Below are positions 6,286-14,787 of a stretch of 15,879 bases of DNA, in pieces. This DNA comes from CAYLNH01 sp964384625. GTDB taxonomy: Bacteria; Verrucomicrobiota; Lentisphaeria; JABSQK01. Position numbers and translations under genes: made by a program. Numbering within the stretch: the stretch's first letter is position 1; every line of letters starts with the position of its first letter. The notes beneath the pieces were generated by a model. That model had not been told where the DNA came from. It saw nothing but the letters and a program-made list of their open reading frames with translations, and ran no database searches. The DNA is taken from the NCBI GenBank assembly GCA_964384625.1, contig CAYLNH010000166.1:1-15879 (forward strand). The letters are read 5' to 3'.

Positions 6286-7761
6286 ATGGATTACACAAGG
6301 CGGGATTTTCTGAAAATCGCGGGCATCGGGACAGCGGCGCTGACCGCGCCCCTCACGTGGGCCGACAAGCCAGCTGGCAAGAAACTGAATGTGCTGTTCA
6401 TCGCCATTGATGATCTGCGCACGGAATTGGGCTGCTATGGCAGCAAACATATCAAGAGCCCGAACATCGACCGTCTCGCGGCGCAGGGAACGCTATTCAA
6501 ACGGGCGTATTGCCAGCAGGCGGTATGCAATCCGTCACGCGTCAGCCTGTTGACCGGCATGCGGCCGGACACGGCGAAGTGCTGGTATCTGCACACCGCC
6601 TTCCGCGATGTCCACCCAAAGGTGGTCACCCTGCCGCAGCATTTCATGAATAACGGCTACCACAGCCAGGGCATGGGCAAGATCTACCACATGGGCCACG
6701 GCGTCGGCAACGACCCCTACTCCTGGAGCGTGAAGCATCAGATGCCCAAGCGCAAGACATACTGGGATCCGAAGAACCAGAAGATCAGCCGGGAAGTGCG
6801 CAAAACCAACCGGGGTAAGGATCGGAAGCACCGGAAGAATGGGGCACCGACGGACTGCGGCGACGTGAAAGACAACCAGTACCGGGACGGCGCCACCACC
6901 GACCTGGCCATCAAGACGATGAAGCAGATCAAAGACAGGCGGTTCTTCCTGGCGGTCGGCTACAGCAAACCGCACCTGCCGTTCTGCGCCCCGAAGAAAT
7001 ACTGGGATATGTATGATCCGAACGAAATCAAGATCCCGGAGCGCAATCGCCCGGAAGGCGCGCCAAAGATCGCCTTCACCAACTGGGGCGAGCTGCGGAA
7101 GTACTACGGCATGCCGGCCAAAGGCCCGCTGACCGACGAACAGACGCGCCACCTCATCCACGGATACTACGCCTGCGTGTCGTACATTGACGCGCAGGTC
7201 GGACGACTGCTGGACGAACTGGATAAGCTCGGACTGCGAGATGACACGGCAATTGTCCTCTGGGGCGACCACGGCTGGAAGCTCGGTGAATACGGCGACT
7301 GGTGCAAGCACACCAATTTCGAGCTGGATGCACACGCCCCGCTGATCTTCTCGGCCCCCGGCCAGAAGGTGAAAGGTAAAGCGACGGATGCCCTGGTCGA
7401 GTTTATTGACATCTATCCAACGCTTTGCGATCTAGCCGGTCTGGAACCCCCAAAGCATCTGGAGGGGTATTCGGTGAAGCCGTTGCTGGACGATCCAACG
7501 TTGCCGTGGAAGCTGGGCGCCATCAGCCAGTATCCGCGCCACGGCAATGTCATGGGCTACAGTATGCGAACAACCCGCTACCGCTACACCGAATGGCAGG
7601 ACCGTAAAACCAAGAAGGTTGTCGGCCGTGAACTATACGACCACCGGAAGACCGATGCCGTCGCGCGCAATATCGCCGCCGAAAACGAAGGTCTGGTGAA
7701 GAAATTCGGCACGATGCTCAACGGCGGCTACGACAAACTGCTGCCGACGACACACGAGTAA
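6286..7761 (+). CDS. Tat-exported sulfatase, iduronate-2-sulfatase-like
   Basis: This 491-residue type I (formylglycine) sulfatase hydrolyses sulfate esters, probably on a polysaccharide. The N-terminus RRDFLKIAGIGTAALTAP is a twin-arginine signal ending near residue 26 (WADK). Metal ligands Asp42 and Asp43 sit in AIDDLR; the formylglycine motif CNPSR has Cys81 as the residue to be converted; GKIYHMGH is the second signature region. YSKPHLPF, then DHGWKLGEYGDW (Asp328, His329) and KHTNFE (Lys341, His342) are hallmarks of iduronate-2-sulfatase-like enzymes (SulfAtlas S1_7 type). The C-terminal ELYDHR...NIAAEN is also typical, and the length is normal. Folded export by Tat fits cytoplasmic modification of Cys81 before secretion; no maturase gene lies in the window. 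In-window targets could be sulfated glycans attacked by the glycosidase further right, but this is inference. Confidence 0.95.
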   Translation: MDYTRRDFLKIAGIGTAALTAPLTWADKPAGKKLNVLFIAIDDLRTELGCYGSKHIKSPNIDRLAAQGTLFKRAYCQQAVCNPSRVSLLTGMRPDTAKCWYLHTAFRDVHPKVVTLPQHFMNNGYHSQGMGKIYHMGHGVGNDPYSWSVKHQMPKRKTYWDPKNQKISREVRKTNRGKDRKHRKNGAPTDCGDVKDNQYRDGATTDLAIKTMKQIKDRRFFLAVGYSKPHLPFCAPKKYWDMYDPNEIKIPERNRPEGAPKIAFTNWGELRKYYGMPAKGPLTDEQTRHLIHGYYACVSYIDAQVGRLLDELDKLGLRDDTAIVLWGDHGWKLGEYGDWCKHTNFELDAHAPLIFSAPGQKVKGKATDALVEFIDIYPTLCDLAGLEPPKHLEGYSVKPLLDDPTLPWKLGAISQYPRHGNVMGYSMRTTRYRYTEWQDRKTKKVVGRELYDHRKTDAVARNIAAENEGLVKKFGTMLNGGYDKLLPTTHE

Positions 7762-7772
7762 GAGGATCCCGC

Positions 7773-7811
7773 CGCCGACCACTTGCTGATCGGCGTCATG
7801 CCGAGTATTCT
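7773..7811 (+). promoter_or_regulatory. Stem-loop overlapping a candidate promoter between sulfatase and membrane protein
   Basis: CGCCGA (7773-7778) pairs with TCGGCG (7790-7795) 12 bases after the sulfatase stop. No T-run follows, so it is at best a weak terminator. Within and after it, TTGCTG (7783-7788) and TATTCT (7806-7811) lie exactly 17 bases apart and match sigma-70 hexamers at 3/6 and 4/6, placing a start near 7818 for the membrane-protein gene at 7848. Both calls are low confidence. Confidence 0.22.
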
Positions 7812-7847
7812 GTCCCGCAGAAAACCGCAAGCAATAGCCCGGGTCGA

Positions 7848-9428
7848 ATGAGCGAGCCCCCCCCGCCAACCCAGTCAGCACAGCCCGGAAGCCGCATTCC
7901 CGCGCTCACGCTGGCCCTGGGCGTGCTCGTCGCCTGGGGCTGGTTCTATAACGGCGCCGATATCAACCAGATTGCGCGCTACGACATGGTCTTTGCCTTC
8001 GTCGAACCGCACCCGACAGACCAATACACGTTCCGCATCGACCGCTTCGTGGATCAGCCGGCGACCGGTTTGCGACCGAACACCTGGGATTGGTCCAACA
8101 ACCCGAAACACGATGCGCACCACTACCCCAACAAAGCCCCCGGCCCGTCCCTGTTGGCGATTCCCTTCTATTTCGTCATGTACCATGTCGAGGAATGGGC
8201 CGGCCTGAATCCGCTGGAACCTTCAGTAACCTACGTCAACTGCTACCTGCTGAACCTGATTGTTACCGTAATTCCGGCTGCCCTGGCGGCAATGGTTTTC
8301 TATGCCTTCCTGCATCGCTGGACCCATCAGCCCCTGTGGTCCTACGTCTGCACGGCCGGTCTCTTCTTCGGCACGTCCATGTTCCCGTTCGGCACGCAGT
8401 TCTGGGGCCACTCACTGGCTGCCTCTATGCTCGTCCTGAGTGTCTGCCTCGGCAGCGGCAGAAGTCGGCCACATACCTTTGCCGCCGGCTGTCTCATGGG
8501 TATGGTGGTGCTGTCCGAGTATACCGGCGCCATGGCGCTGGTGACGGTCGTTGCCGCCATGCTCTGGCAGAAGCGGTGGAAATCCCTCCCAACCTACTTC
8601 GCCGGCGGCCTCCTGCCGCTGGCGCTCTACGCCGGCTACCACTGGATCTGTTTCGGCAATCCCATCGTGCCCGGCGTGATCTATACCAATTCCCGCTTCC
8701 TAAGTGAACACGCTGTCGGCGGGCTGTTCTATCTGACCAGCTTCGGTGAGGCGCTCTGGGGTACGACGTTCTCGCCCTATCGCGGAATCTTCTGGTACAT
8801 GCCGGTTCTGCTGACCGCCCCCGTCGCCTTCGGTCCTCTCCGTTCCTGCAAACACCGACAGTGGATCCTGCCGGCGGCGGCGATTGCGCTGTTGTTCGCC
8901 TTGATGAACGCCTGTTTCAACGGCTGGGACGGCGGCAACGGCGCCGGCCCGCGCTACCTCATCCTCAGTTTGTCGATGTACTGGCTGCTCATCGCTATCG
9001 GCGGAGCCCGAATTCTGCGACAGGCGAGGACACGCTGGAAACTCGCCTTCAAAATCACGTTCGGTGGTCTGCTGGCCGTGTCCCTGGCCAACATGTGGGT
9101 CATCACCATAATCTCGCCGCAGATTCTGCGGCCGCACCCGAGTCAGCCCGAGCGCGAACAGCAGCTCTGGCGCAACCCGCTCGGCCGCTACTTCTACCCC
9201 CTCGTCACCAAGGGCTTCGTCCAACCCCGAAGCGAAGCCATCATCCAGATCCGCCAGAATGAGATCGCACCCGAGAAGAACAAGCTGCGCATGTTTACCG
9301 TTGGTCGTGGCCTCGGGCTGCCCGGGATCGCCGAAGTGCTGCCGGCGCTGGTGTTGTGGCTGGGACTGATGATCTGGGGGGGATACACGGCCCGGCCAAC
9401 ACCCGAAGAGCGCGAACCAGATAGCTGA
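7848..9428 (+). CDS. Polytopic GT-C-like glycosyltransferase or related membrane protein
   Basis: This 526-residue integral membrane protein has about 11-12 predicted transmembrane segments by eye. The first (about 17-36) is followed by a long, presumably periplasmic loop rich in acidic and aromatic residues (ARYDMVFAF, TFRIDRF, then YPNKAPGPSLLAIPFYF). A loop of this kind between helices 1 and 2, ending in a K.PG...L..PFY motif, is the usual look of GT-C enzymes (PMT_2, arabinosyl/mannosyltransferase-like) that use polyprenyl-phosphate sugars. Helices continue to residue 515, ending in a short charged tail. No specific family could be named and the catalytic Asp cannot be fixed, so the enzymatic role is tentative; the membrane topology is secure. 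ATG 7848 gives a short proline-rich cytoplasmic start and has no Shine-Dalgarno sequence. It stands alone between the sulfatase and the regulator. Confidence 0.8.
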   Translation: MSEPPPPTQSAQPGSRIPALTLALGVLVAWGWFYNGADINQIARYDMVFAFVEPHPTDQYTFRIDRFVDQPATGLRPNTWDWSNNPKHDAHHYPNKAPGPSLLAIPFYFVMYHVEEWAGLNPLEPSVTYVNCYLLNLIVTVIPAALAAMVFYAFLHRWTHQPLWSYVCTAGLFFGTSMFPFGTQFWGHSLAASMLVLSVCLGSGRSRPHTFAAGCLMGMVVLSEYTGAMALVTVVAAMLWQKRWKSLPTYFAGGLLPLALYAGYHWICFGNPIVPGVIYTNSRFLSEHAVGGLFYLTSFGEALWGTTFSPYRGIFWYMPVLLTAPVAFGPLRSCKHRQWILPAAAIALLFALMNACFNGWDGGNGAGPRYLILSLSMYWLLIAIGGARILRQARTRWKLAFKITFGGLLAVSLANMWVITIISPQILRPHPSQPEREQQLWRNPLGRYFYPLVTKGFVQPRSEAIIQIRQNEIAPEKNKLRMFTVGRGLGLPGIAEVLPALVLWLGLMIWGGYTARPTPEEREPDS

Positions 9429-9531
9429 AACGCCAACCGATTTCCTCCTACCTGCGCCTCATCCTCGGCCGGCCATCCCCCACATCCCGCTGCCGGCTGG
9501 AACTTTCCCAAAAATCCCGCGTCAAAGCCAT

Positions 9532-9569
9532 AAATACCAATTGATCTTTTAACTACCACACGGTATTTT
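9532..9569 (+). promoter_or_regulatory. Candidate promoter and operator of the GntR/LacI regulator
   Basis: TTGATC (9541-9546) and TATTTT (9564-9569) are separated by exactly 17 bases, each matching 4/6 of the sigma-70 hexamer; transcription would start at or next to ATG 9576. An inverted repeat, AAATACC (9532-9538) with GGTATTT (9562-9568), brackets the -35 box and overlaps the -10 box, start-to-start spacing 30 bp. That geometry suits binding by a dimeric regulator, most simply autorepression by the protein encoded directly downstream. The block is AT-rich, unlike its flanks. Confidence 0.45.
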
Positions 9570-9575
9570 AGGCAC

Positions 9576-10727
9576 ATGAACGAGATTACCAGTAAGCAGA
9601 AGCAGGTCGTGCGGAATGCCGCGCGGGAACGGCTCATGCAGTTGATTGAGGCGGGGACCTTCAGCGAGACCGGCATCCTGCCGGCTGAGAAGAAACTCGC
9701 CGAGATGTGCGGTGTTTCCAGGACCCCCTTGCGCGCCGTGCTCGAGGAACTGGAAGAACAGGGGATCATCGCCAAACAGGGCAAACGCGGCTGTGTGTTG
9801 ACCAACGCCAACCAAGGGCTGAGCTCACCGCTGGCGAATTGCATCGTGTTTATTTCGGACTACGTCGCTCCGGACCGCATCGAGGAGTTCAACAGTCCCG
9901 GCAACGTCCGGCCGGGCGTCGAACGCAAAGCATTGAGCCGCGGCTACAACTTCCTGCTGATCCAGAATATCAAGAAGCTCGGTTCGCCCAACGCCCTGCA
10001 TTGGTTCTATCGCAACCGTCCTCTGGCCGTCTTGACGACGGAATACCTGACCAAGTCCGTTGACTGCGTCGAACCGTTGCTGGCCCTGGAAGATGCCGGT
10101 CTGCCGGTGGTCGTCCCGGGCGGTTACGACTACCTCACGCCGTTCTGGCACGTATCGCCGGATCAACGCACCGGCAGCCGCGCCTTGACTCAGTACCTGG
10201 TCGACCACGGTTGCCGCCGGATCCGCATGTTGGATTTCAATGAGTCGCCCCGCTACTGGATGGTGGAGCGCGAACTGGGTTACAAGGAGGTCCTGCAGGC
10301 GACCGGCCTCGAGGCGTTGGACCGCTGGCCATGCACAGTACCGCCCCCGGAATTCAATCCGTCGAGTTTCCGGGCCGACGATTTCTTGCGCTGGATGACC
10401 GGCGTGCTGGCGCCCGAGGTCCTGAGCGACAATGCGCCGGACGCCTTGATGGCGCCGTCCGATTCATTCTGTGAGATCATCGGCAAAGCGTTGGACATCC
10501 TTTGTCCGGACGAGAATAAGAGACCGTTGGTCGTTGGTTTCGACGGTTTCTGGCACGACCTGGAAACGCCTGAGATCAAAACGTACCGTCCGGCGGCGAC
10601 GGTTGACATCCAGCCGCGCCGTCAGGGAGAGGTCATGGTCGACTTGCTTCGCGCCCGTCTCGACGGGGAATCGACAGAGCCGGAGCATCGCCAAAGCGAA
10701 ACCCGACTGATTGTCTACAATGATTAA
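9576..10727 (+). CDS. GntR-type winged-helix / LacI-type sensor transcriptional regulator
   Basis: This 383-residue protein has a GntR winged-helix DNA-binding domain at residues 10-76 (ILPAEKKLAEMCGVSRTPLR as recognition region, then EEQGIIAKQGKRGCVLTN as wing). It is joined to a LacI/GalR-type periplasmic-binding-protein-like sensor domain (about 88-380): FISDYVAP at the first strand, RTGSRALTQYLVDHGCRRI, then DALMAPSDSFCEIIGKALDI, VVGFDGF and ATVDIQPRRQGEVMVDLL near the end. This fusion is common in AraR-like and PVC-group sugar regulators and implies a sugar or sugar-acid effector. Its stop codon TAA overlaps the Shine-Dalgarno AAGGAG of the glycosidase gene, so the two are likely co-transcribed and the glycosidase is the natural target. 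There is no good ribosome binding site of its own; the start is set by the GntR domain. Confidence 0.93.
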   Translation: MNEITSKQKQVVRNAARERLMQLIEAGTFSETGILPAEKKLAEMCGVSRTPLRAVLEELEEQGIIAKQGKRGCVLTNANQGLSSPLANCIVFISDYVAPDRIEEFNSPGNVRPGVERKALSRGYNFLLIQNIKKLGSPNALHWFYRNRPLAVLTTEYLTKSVDCVEPLLALEDAGLPVVVPGGYDYLTPFWHVSPDQRTGSRALTQYLVDHGCRRIRMLDFNESPRYWMVERELGYKEVLQATGLEALDRWPCTVPPPEFNPSSFRADDFLRWMTGVLAPEVLSDNAPDALMAPSDSFCEIIGKALDILCPDENKRPLVVGFDGFWHDLETPEIKTYRPAATVDIQPRRQGEVMVDLLRARLDGESTEPEHRQSETRLIVYND

Positions 10728-10740
10728 GGAGAACCATCAG

Positions 10741-10796
10741 ATGCAGGATACAGGATACAGGATGCACGATGCAGGGCGCATGATGCAGGATCGCGG
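10741..10796 (+). repeat. Tandem heptanucleotide repeat ATRCAGG forming the 5' end of a gene
   Basis: Eight consecutive 7-bp units start exactly at the ATG: ATGCAGG, ATACAGG, ATACAGG, ATGCACG, ATGCAGG, GCGCATG (degenerate), ATGCAGG, ATCGCGG (degenerate). Because 21 bases equal three units and seven codons, the array encodes a heptapeptide period (MQDTGYR, MHDAGRM, then MQDRGMG). It has the same period as the array at position 1 but a different unit. It lies between a normally spaced Shine-Dalgarno sequence and the signal peptide of the glycosidase. Confidence 0.85.
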
Positions 10797-13700
10797 CATG
10801 GGAGCCGCTTCTGCGATGATCATCGCACTTATTTTTACCTTCTGTGGAATCACCCGCGCGGGCGAAACCATCGTGCCGCCGGAAGGCACGAGGATCACAG
10901 CGACCTTCCGGACGGAAAAGGGCAAGGGCCCGGACAAATTGTTTGACGGCGATCCAAAAACCTGGATGCAGGCGGGTGGCGGCACCTGCACCAGCGCGAA
11001 TCAGGAGACATCCGTCATCCTGCGTTTTCCGCAGCCTGTAGAAAATCTCGCCGGTGTCGTCACCGGCCGCTCAGACAAGTACTACAACTACTATCCGGAA
11101 GTGATGGAGTTCTGGGTCGACTCCAACGATGACGGTCGTTTCGACACGAAGGTCGGCAGCACCACAAAACTCGGCGGCTGGGACAAGTGCAAAGGCACCC
11201 ATATGTTCGACGGGCGCCTGCCGAAAGCCTACGGCCTGGACATCCGCGTCACCCGTCAGCATATCGGCGGCGGCAAACGCGCCTGGACCATGGACGAGAT
11301 GCAGCTTGTGCTGTCGGACAAACTGCCGATCATGAACGCCACGCCCAACGGCTACCGCGTAACCTATTACACCACCGGCATGCCCAAAGGTTGTACGGCG
11401 AAGCTCTCCTTTCCAACGGCGAAGGGCAAAGGCGCACATCTCCTGTTGGACGGCAACGGCAGCACGGCCTACCAGCCCAAACAGGGCACGGCGAAGAAAG
11501 GCAAAGCCGCATCCATCTTCCTGCGCTTCCCCGCACCGCAGAAGAACCTGGCCGGCATCATCGTTGGACGTTCGGATAAGTGGGGCAACTACCTCTGGAA
11601 GAAGATGGAACTGCACGTCGACACCAACGGCAACGGCAAGTACGACACCTTCGTCGGCCGCGCCAGCGGCCCGGGCAAAGGCCGGAAACGTTTCCAGAAA
11701 ACCGTCAAGACGGCCCATGGCATCGAACTGCGCGTGACGGAACAGACGATCAAGGGCACCCGCCGGGCGTTTATCCTGACCGAGATCTCCGGCCTCGTGT
11801 TCGAGGACGCCCTGGGCACGAGCACCATGAAGTATGTCGTCGAGGACTTCGAAGAATTCACCACGTGGCGTACGTGGGCCAGCAACACCGGCCAACCGAA
11901 AGGCGAACGCTACTTCGGCGGCTACACGTATCTCTGCGGCGAACGCAACGCGGCAAAGGCGCACGCCGGCCAGGGCGTCGGCATTCTGCGTTACCACTTC
12001 AAGGACGCGGGCAAGGGCCCGTTCCGCATGTGGTGCACGCGCGGCGACGTCTGGATCCAGGAAGCAGTGATGGACAAGATCACCTTCCAGGCCAACCCCC
12101 AGGGCTACCCCTGCCGGATCTGGTTTGAGATCACCGATGCCCGCGGCAAGAAAGCGCAGACACCGAAGGTCCGACTCGAAGGCAACGAATGGCGGGAGTA
12201 TGCCGTCGCCACGACACCGAAAGCCATGCCGGCGACGGGCTCGATGAAAATGCCGTTCCGCCTGAAGATGCTCTTTATGCAGGGTGATAAGGGCGGCAAG
12301 GGCGACATCCTTTTGGACGACATCGCGGTCGTCGGCGCCGTGGACCGCAGCAAACGCATCAGCATTCGCCCGGTGTACGAAGGCCTGGCATTCGAGCCGA
12401 ACAAACCGGTGGTGGCGAAATACACCGTCCGCAACGCGCTCGACAAGCAGGTACAGCTCCCGCTGCGGGCCAGGCTGTACAGCAGCTACGACGTCAAACG
12501 CCGCCATCCGATCGCCGAAAAATCGGTTCCGTTGTCGTTGGCGGCCTATGGTCGCACACAGGTCGACATCGATTTCGGCGCCCTGCCCTACGGCCACTAT
12601 GAACTGGTACTGACCGTTGCCGGCGACGGCATCGCAGCGGCGTATCGCGACCTGCTGGCGGTGTTCAAGCCGAACGGCAAGCGCGTCAACACAACGCCGA
12701 TGTGGTTCGGCTCCATGCATCACGGCGACTGGACGGCACAGATCGAGAACGATTTTCTCCTGCACCAGGTCGTGGTGCCGCTGGGCATCGACTGCTACCG
12801 CACCGGCGCGCCCGGCAAGGAACTCGTGGAAGCCGGGCTGCTGTGCAATGCCGGCTTCGGCGGCATGCCGAAACACTTGCGGCTGCCGCAGGAGAAGAAT
12901 GACAATCGCGGCGCCCCGAACGATTACGAGAAGTACTACGAGTGGTGCAAAGAACAGGCGCGCACCAAGTACCTGCCGTACAAAGACAGCATCATCTCCA
13001 TTGAGTTCTACAACGAACCCGATCTGCCGCGGTTCTGTTACAAACCCGGTATCGACACGTTCGACAAAATGCACCGGGTATTCGAAAAGGCCTTCCGCGA
13101 AGTCATCCCGGGCGTCCGCATCGGCACCGGCAGCGGCACGGTGGCACACGGCGCCGAGAAGCCGGACTTCAACCGGCGCATGTACCAGGAGATCGCCGGC
13201 TCCGGCCGCGCCGATGTCGCCGTCTGGCACGCGCACGGCGCGCTGTCCAACTACATCACGCGCCATCGCATGGTCGAGAACTGGCTGAAGAAAGGCGGGC
13301 GGCCGAAAGAGAAATGGCTGCTGGGCAACTCGGAAGCGGCCATCCCGTCGGGCAAGAGCACGTTCGGCCGGCTGCGGCAAGCCGATAACCTGGTCCGAAA
13401 GGTCGCCTGGGCGCGCAACCAGAAGAACTCGCTGTTCTACAGCTGGTTCATCACCAGCGACCTGTTCGACGCCCAACACGTCGGCGGCGGCGGAGACTGG
13501 GGACTGCTGACCATCAGCAAGCGGGTCAAGCCGTCCGGCCAGGCCTATAACGAACTGATCCGCCAACTGGCGAATACCGCGGGCCACGGCGAGACCAGGT
13601 TGGACGGCCGCCTGCAGACGTGTTACTACACCCGCCCCGACGGCTCCCAGGTCTGGCTCTCCTGGCCCAATGACTACGGCGCAAAGTTCCTGCAGAACCT

Positions 13701-14757
13701 CGCCGCCACCGGCGCGGTAACCCACACCGACATGTTCGGCAAGACCACCACACTGACGCCGGCAGGCGGCAAGATCTCCTTCCAGGTGACCGGCCACCCG
13801 TTCTACCTGAACGCGCCCGCGGGCACAAACGTCAAACCGGCCGCCAAAACCGCCTGGCTCGTCTACAACGACAGCATCGGCGGCACCCCCGGGACCGACA
13901 GCAAGCTGGACCTGACGCTGAAGAACACTTGGCAGAAGCCCGTGAACCTGGCGCTCGATGTCCTGAACCCGGCCGGCAAGACCGTCGCCCAAAAGGCCGT
14001 CTCCCTGGACACCGGGAAGGCGGCAACGACAACCCTGGCGATTCCGATACCGGACAATATCTCCTTCGGCACCCACGGCTACGTGCTGTCCGTATCCAGT
14101 CCCGAAGCCGGGCTGCAGGCCGACAAGCAGCCGTTGAACGTCGTCGTCGCCGATCGCGTCGCAAAGGTCGACGGCCCGTTCAACATCGACGGCAAGCCGG
14201 ACGACATCCGGAATCCCGGCATCATCGTGCTCAACAAGAAGTCCGATACGCAGGACCTCGTCTTCGATCCGAACACGCCCTTCTGGAAGGACGCCGACGA
14301 TCTCTCGGTCAAACTGCATATGGCCCATGATACCAAGGGCATCTACTTGCGGTTCGACGTCAAGGACCAAAGCCACCACCCGGGCAAAGCAGACAAGACG
14401 CTCTGGGCCAAGGACAGCGTCCAGGTCGCCATCGCCGGCGACGGCAAGCACACGGAAGTCGGCATGACCGAAGCCAACGGCGGCTACGGTTACTGCTGGA
14501 TGAGCCCCGACCCGACAATTAACGGCAAGCCGGTGAAGAGCCCGATGAAAGCGACACGGGCGAACGGCAAGACGATCTACGAAATGTATCTGCCGTTCGA
14601 CATGCTCGGCATCAGTTACAAACCCAACAAAGTCATCCGCATGACCTTCCTGGTGAATGAAGACGACGGCCGCAACCGCGTCCGCATCATGAAATGGTTC
14701 GACGGCATCGCCGCCGGCAAGAACCTGAACAAGTTCGGCTATCTCCGACTGGAGTGA
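10741..14757 (+). CDS. Giant secreted multidomain glycoside hydrolase (clan GH-A-like)
   Basis: The protein is about 1338 residues from ATG 10741, which has AAGGAG nine bases upstream. The first 20 residues come from the heptad array; a signal peptide follows (hydrophobic AMIIALIFTFCGI, cleavage near TRA-GE at 40-42). Alternative start: ATG 10798, with AGGA from the array seven bases before it. Domains: two discoidin-like modules (about 45-195 and 201-358) with EF-hand-like loops DSNDDGRFD and DTNGNGKYD; a jelly-roll carbohydrate-binding-like region (368-535, EDFEEF to LLDDIAVVG); an Ig-like linker (545-650); a (beta/alpha)8-like catalytic region (about 654-984); beta domains (985-1140); and a CBM9-like C-terminus (1144-1338, with LWAKDSVQVAI). 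In the catalytic region, SIEFYNEPD gives Glu759 as likely acid/base and WLLGNSEAA gives Glu865 as likely nucleophile. The family is not certain (GH39/GH5-like). It is co-transcribed with the upstream regulator and the downstream module protein. Confidence 0.88.
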   Translation: MQDTGYRMHDAGRMMQDRGMGAASAMIIALIFTFCGITRAGETIVPPEGTRITATFRTEKGKGPDKLFDGDPKTWMQAGGGTCTSANQETSVILRFPQPVENLAGVVTGRSDKYYNYYPEVMEFWVDSNDDGRFDTKVGSTTKLGGWDKCKGTHMFDGRLPKAYGLDIRVTRQHIGGGKRAWTMDEMQLVLSDKLPIMNATPNGYRVTYYTTGMPKGCTAKLSFPTAKGKGAHLLLDGNGSTAYQPKQGTAKKGKAASIFLRFPAPQKNLAGIIVGRSDKWGNYLWKKMELHVDTNGNGKYDTFVGRASGPGKGRKRFQKTVKTAHGIELRVTEQTIKGTRRAFILTEISGLVFEDALGTSTMKYVVEDFEEFTTWRTWASNTGQPKGERYFGGYTYLCGERNAAKAHAGQGVGILRYHFKDAGKGPFRMWCTRGDVWIQEAVMDKITFQANPQGYPCRIWFEITDARGKKAQTPKVRLEGNEWREYAVATTPKAMPATGSMKMPFRLKMLFMQGDKGGKGDILLDDIAVVGAVDRSKRISIRPVYEGLAFEPNKPVVAKYTVRNALDKQVQLPLRARLYSSYDVKRRHPIAEKSVPLSLAAYGRTQVDIDFGALPYGHYELVLTVAGDGIAAAYRDLLAVFKPNGKRVNTTPMWFGSMHHGDWTAQIENDFLLHQVVVPLGIDCYRTGAPGKELVEAGLLCNAGFGGMPKHLRLPQEKNDNRGAPNDYEKYYEWCKEQARTKYLPYKDSIISIEFYNEPDLPRFCYKPGIDTFDKMHRVFEKAFREVIPGVRIGTGSGTVAHGAEKPDFNRRMYQEIAGSGRADVAVWHAHGALSNYITRHRMVENWLKKGGRPKEKWLLGNSEAAIPSGKSTFGRLRQADNLVRKVAWARNQKNSLFYSWFITSDLFDAQHVGGGGDWGLLTISKRVKPSGQAYNELIRQLANTAGHGETRLDGRLQTCYYTRPDGSQVWLSWPNDYGAKFLQNLAATGAVTHTDMFGKTTTLTPAGGKISFQVTGHPFYLNAPAGTNVKPAAKTAWLVYNDSIGGTPGTDSKLDLTLKNTWQKPVNLALDVLNPAGKTVAQKAVSLDTGKAATTTLAIPIPDNISFGTHGYVLSVSSPEAGLQADKQPLNVVVADRVAKVDGPFNIDGKPDDIRNPGIIVLNKKSDTQDLVFDPNTPFWKDADDLSVKLHMAHDTKGIYLRFDVKDQSHHPGKADKTLWAKDSVQVAIAGDGKHTEVGMTEANGGYGYCWMSPDPTINGKPVKSPMKATRANGKTIYEMYLPFDMLGISYKPNKVIRMTFLVNEDDGRNRVRIMKWFDGIAAGKNLNKFGYLRLE

Positions 14758-14787
14758 CGCCAACGCATCCGACCACGAGGACCGCCA

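Noticed and set aside
7773..7795. Intrinsic terminator after the sulfatase
   Set aside because: The 6-bp stem has an 11-base loop and no T-run; kept only as part of a low-confidence regulatory entry.
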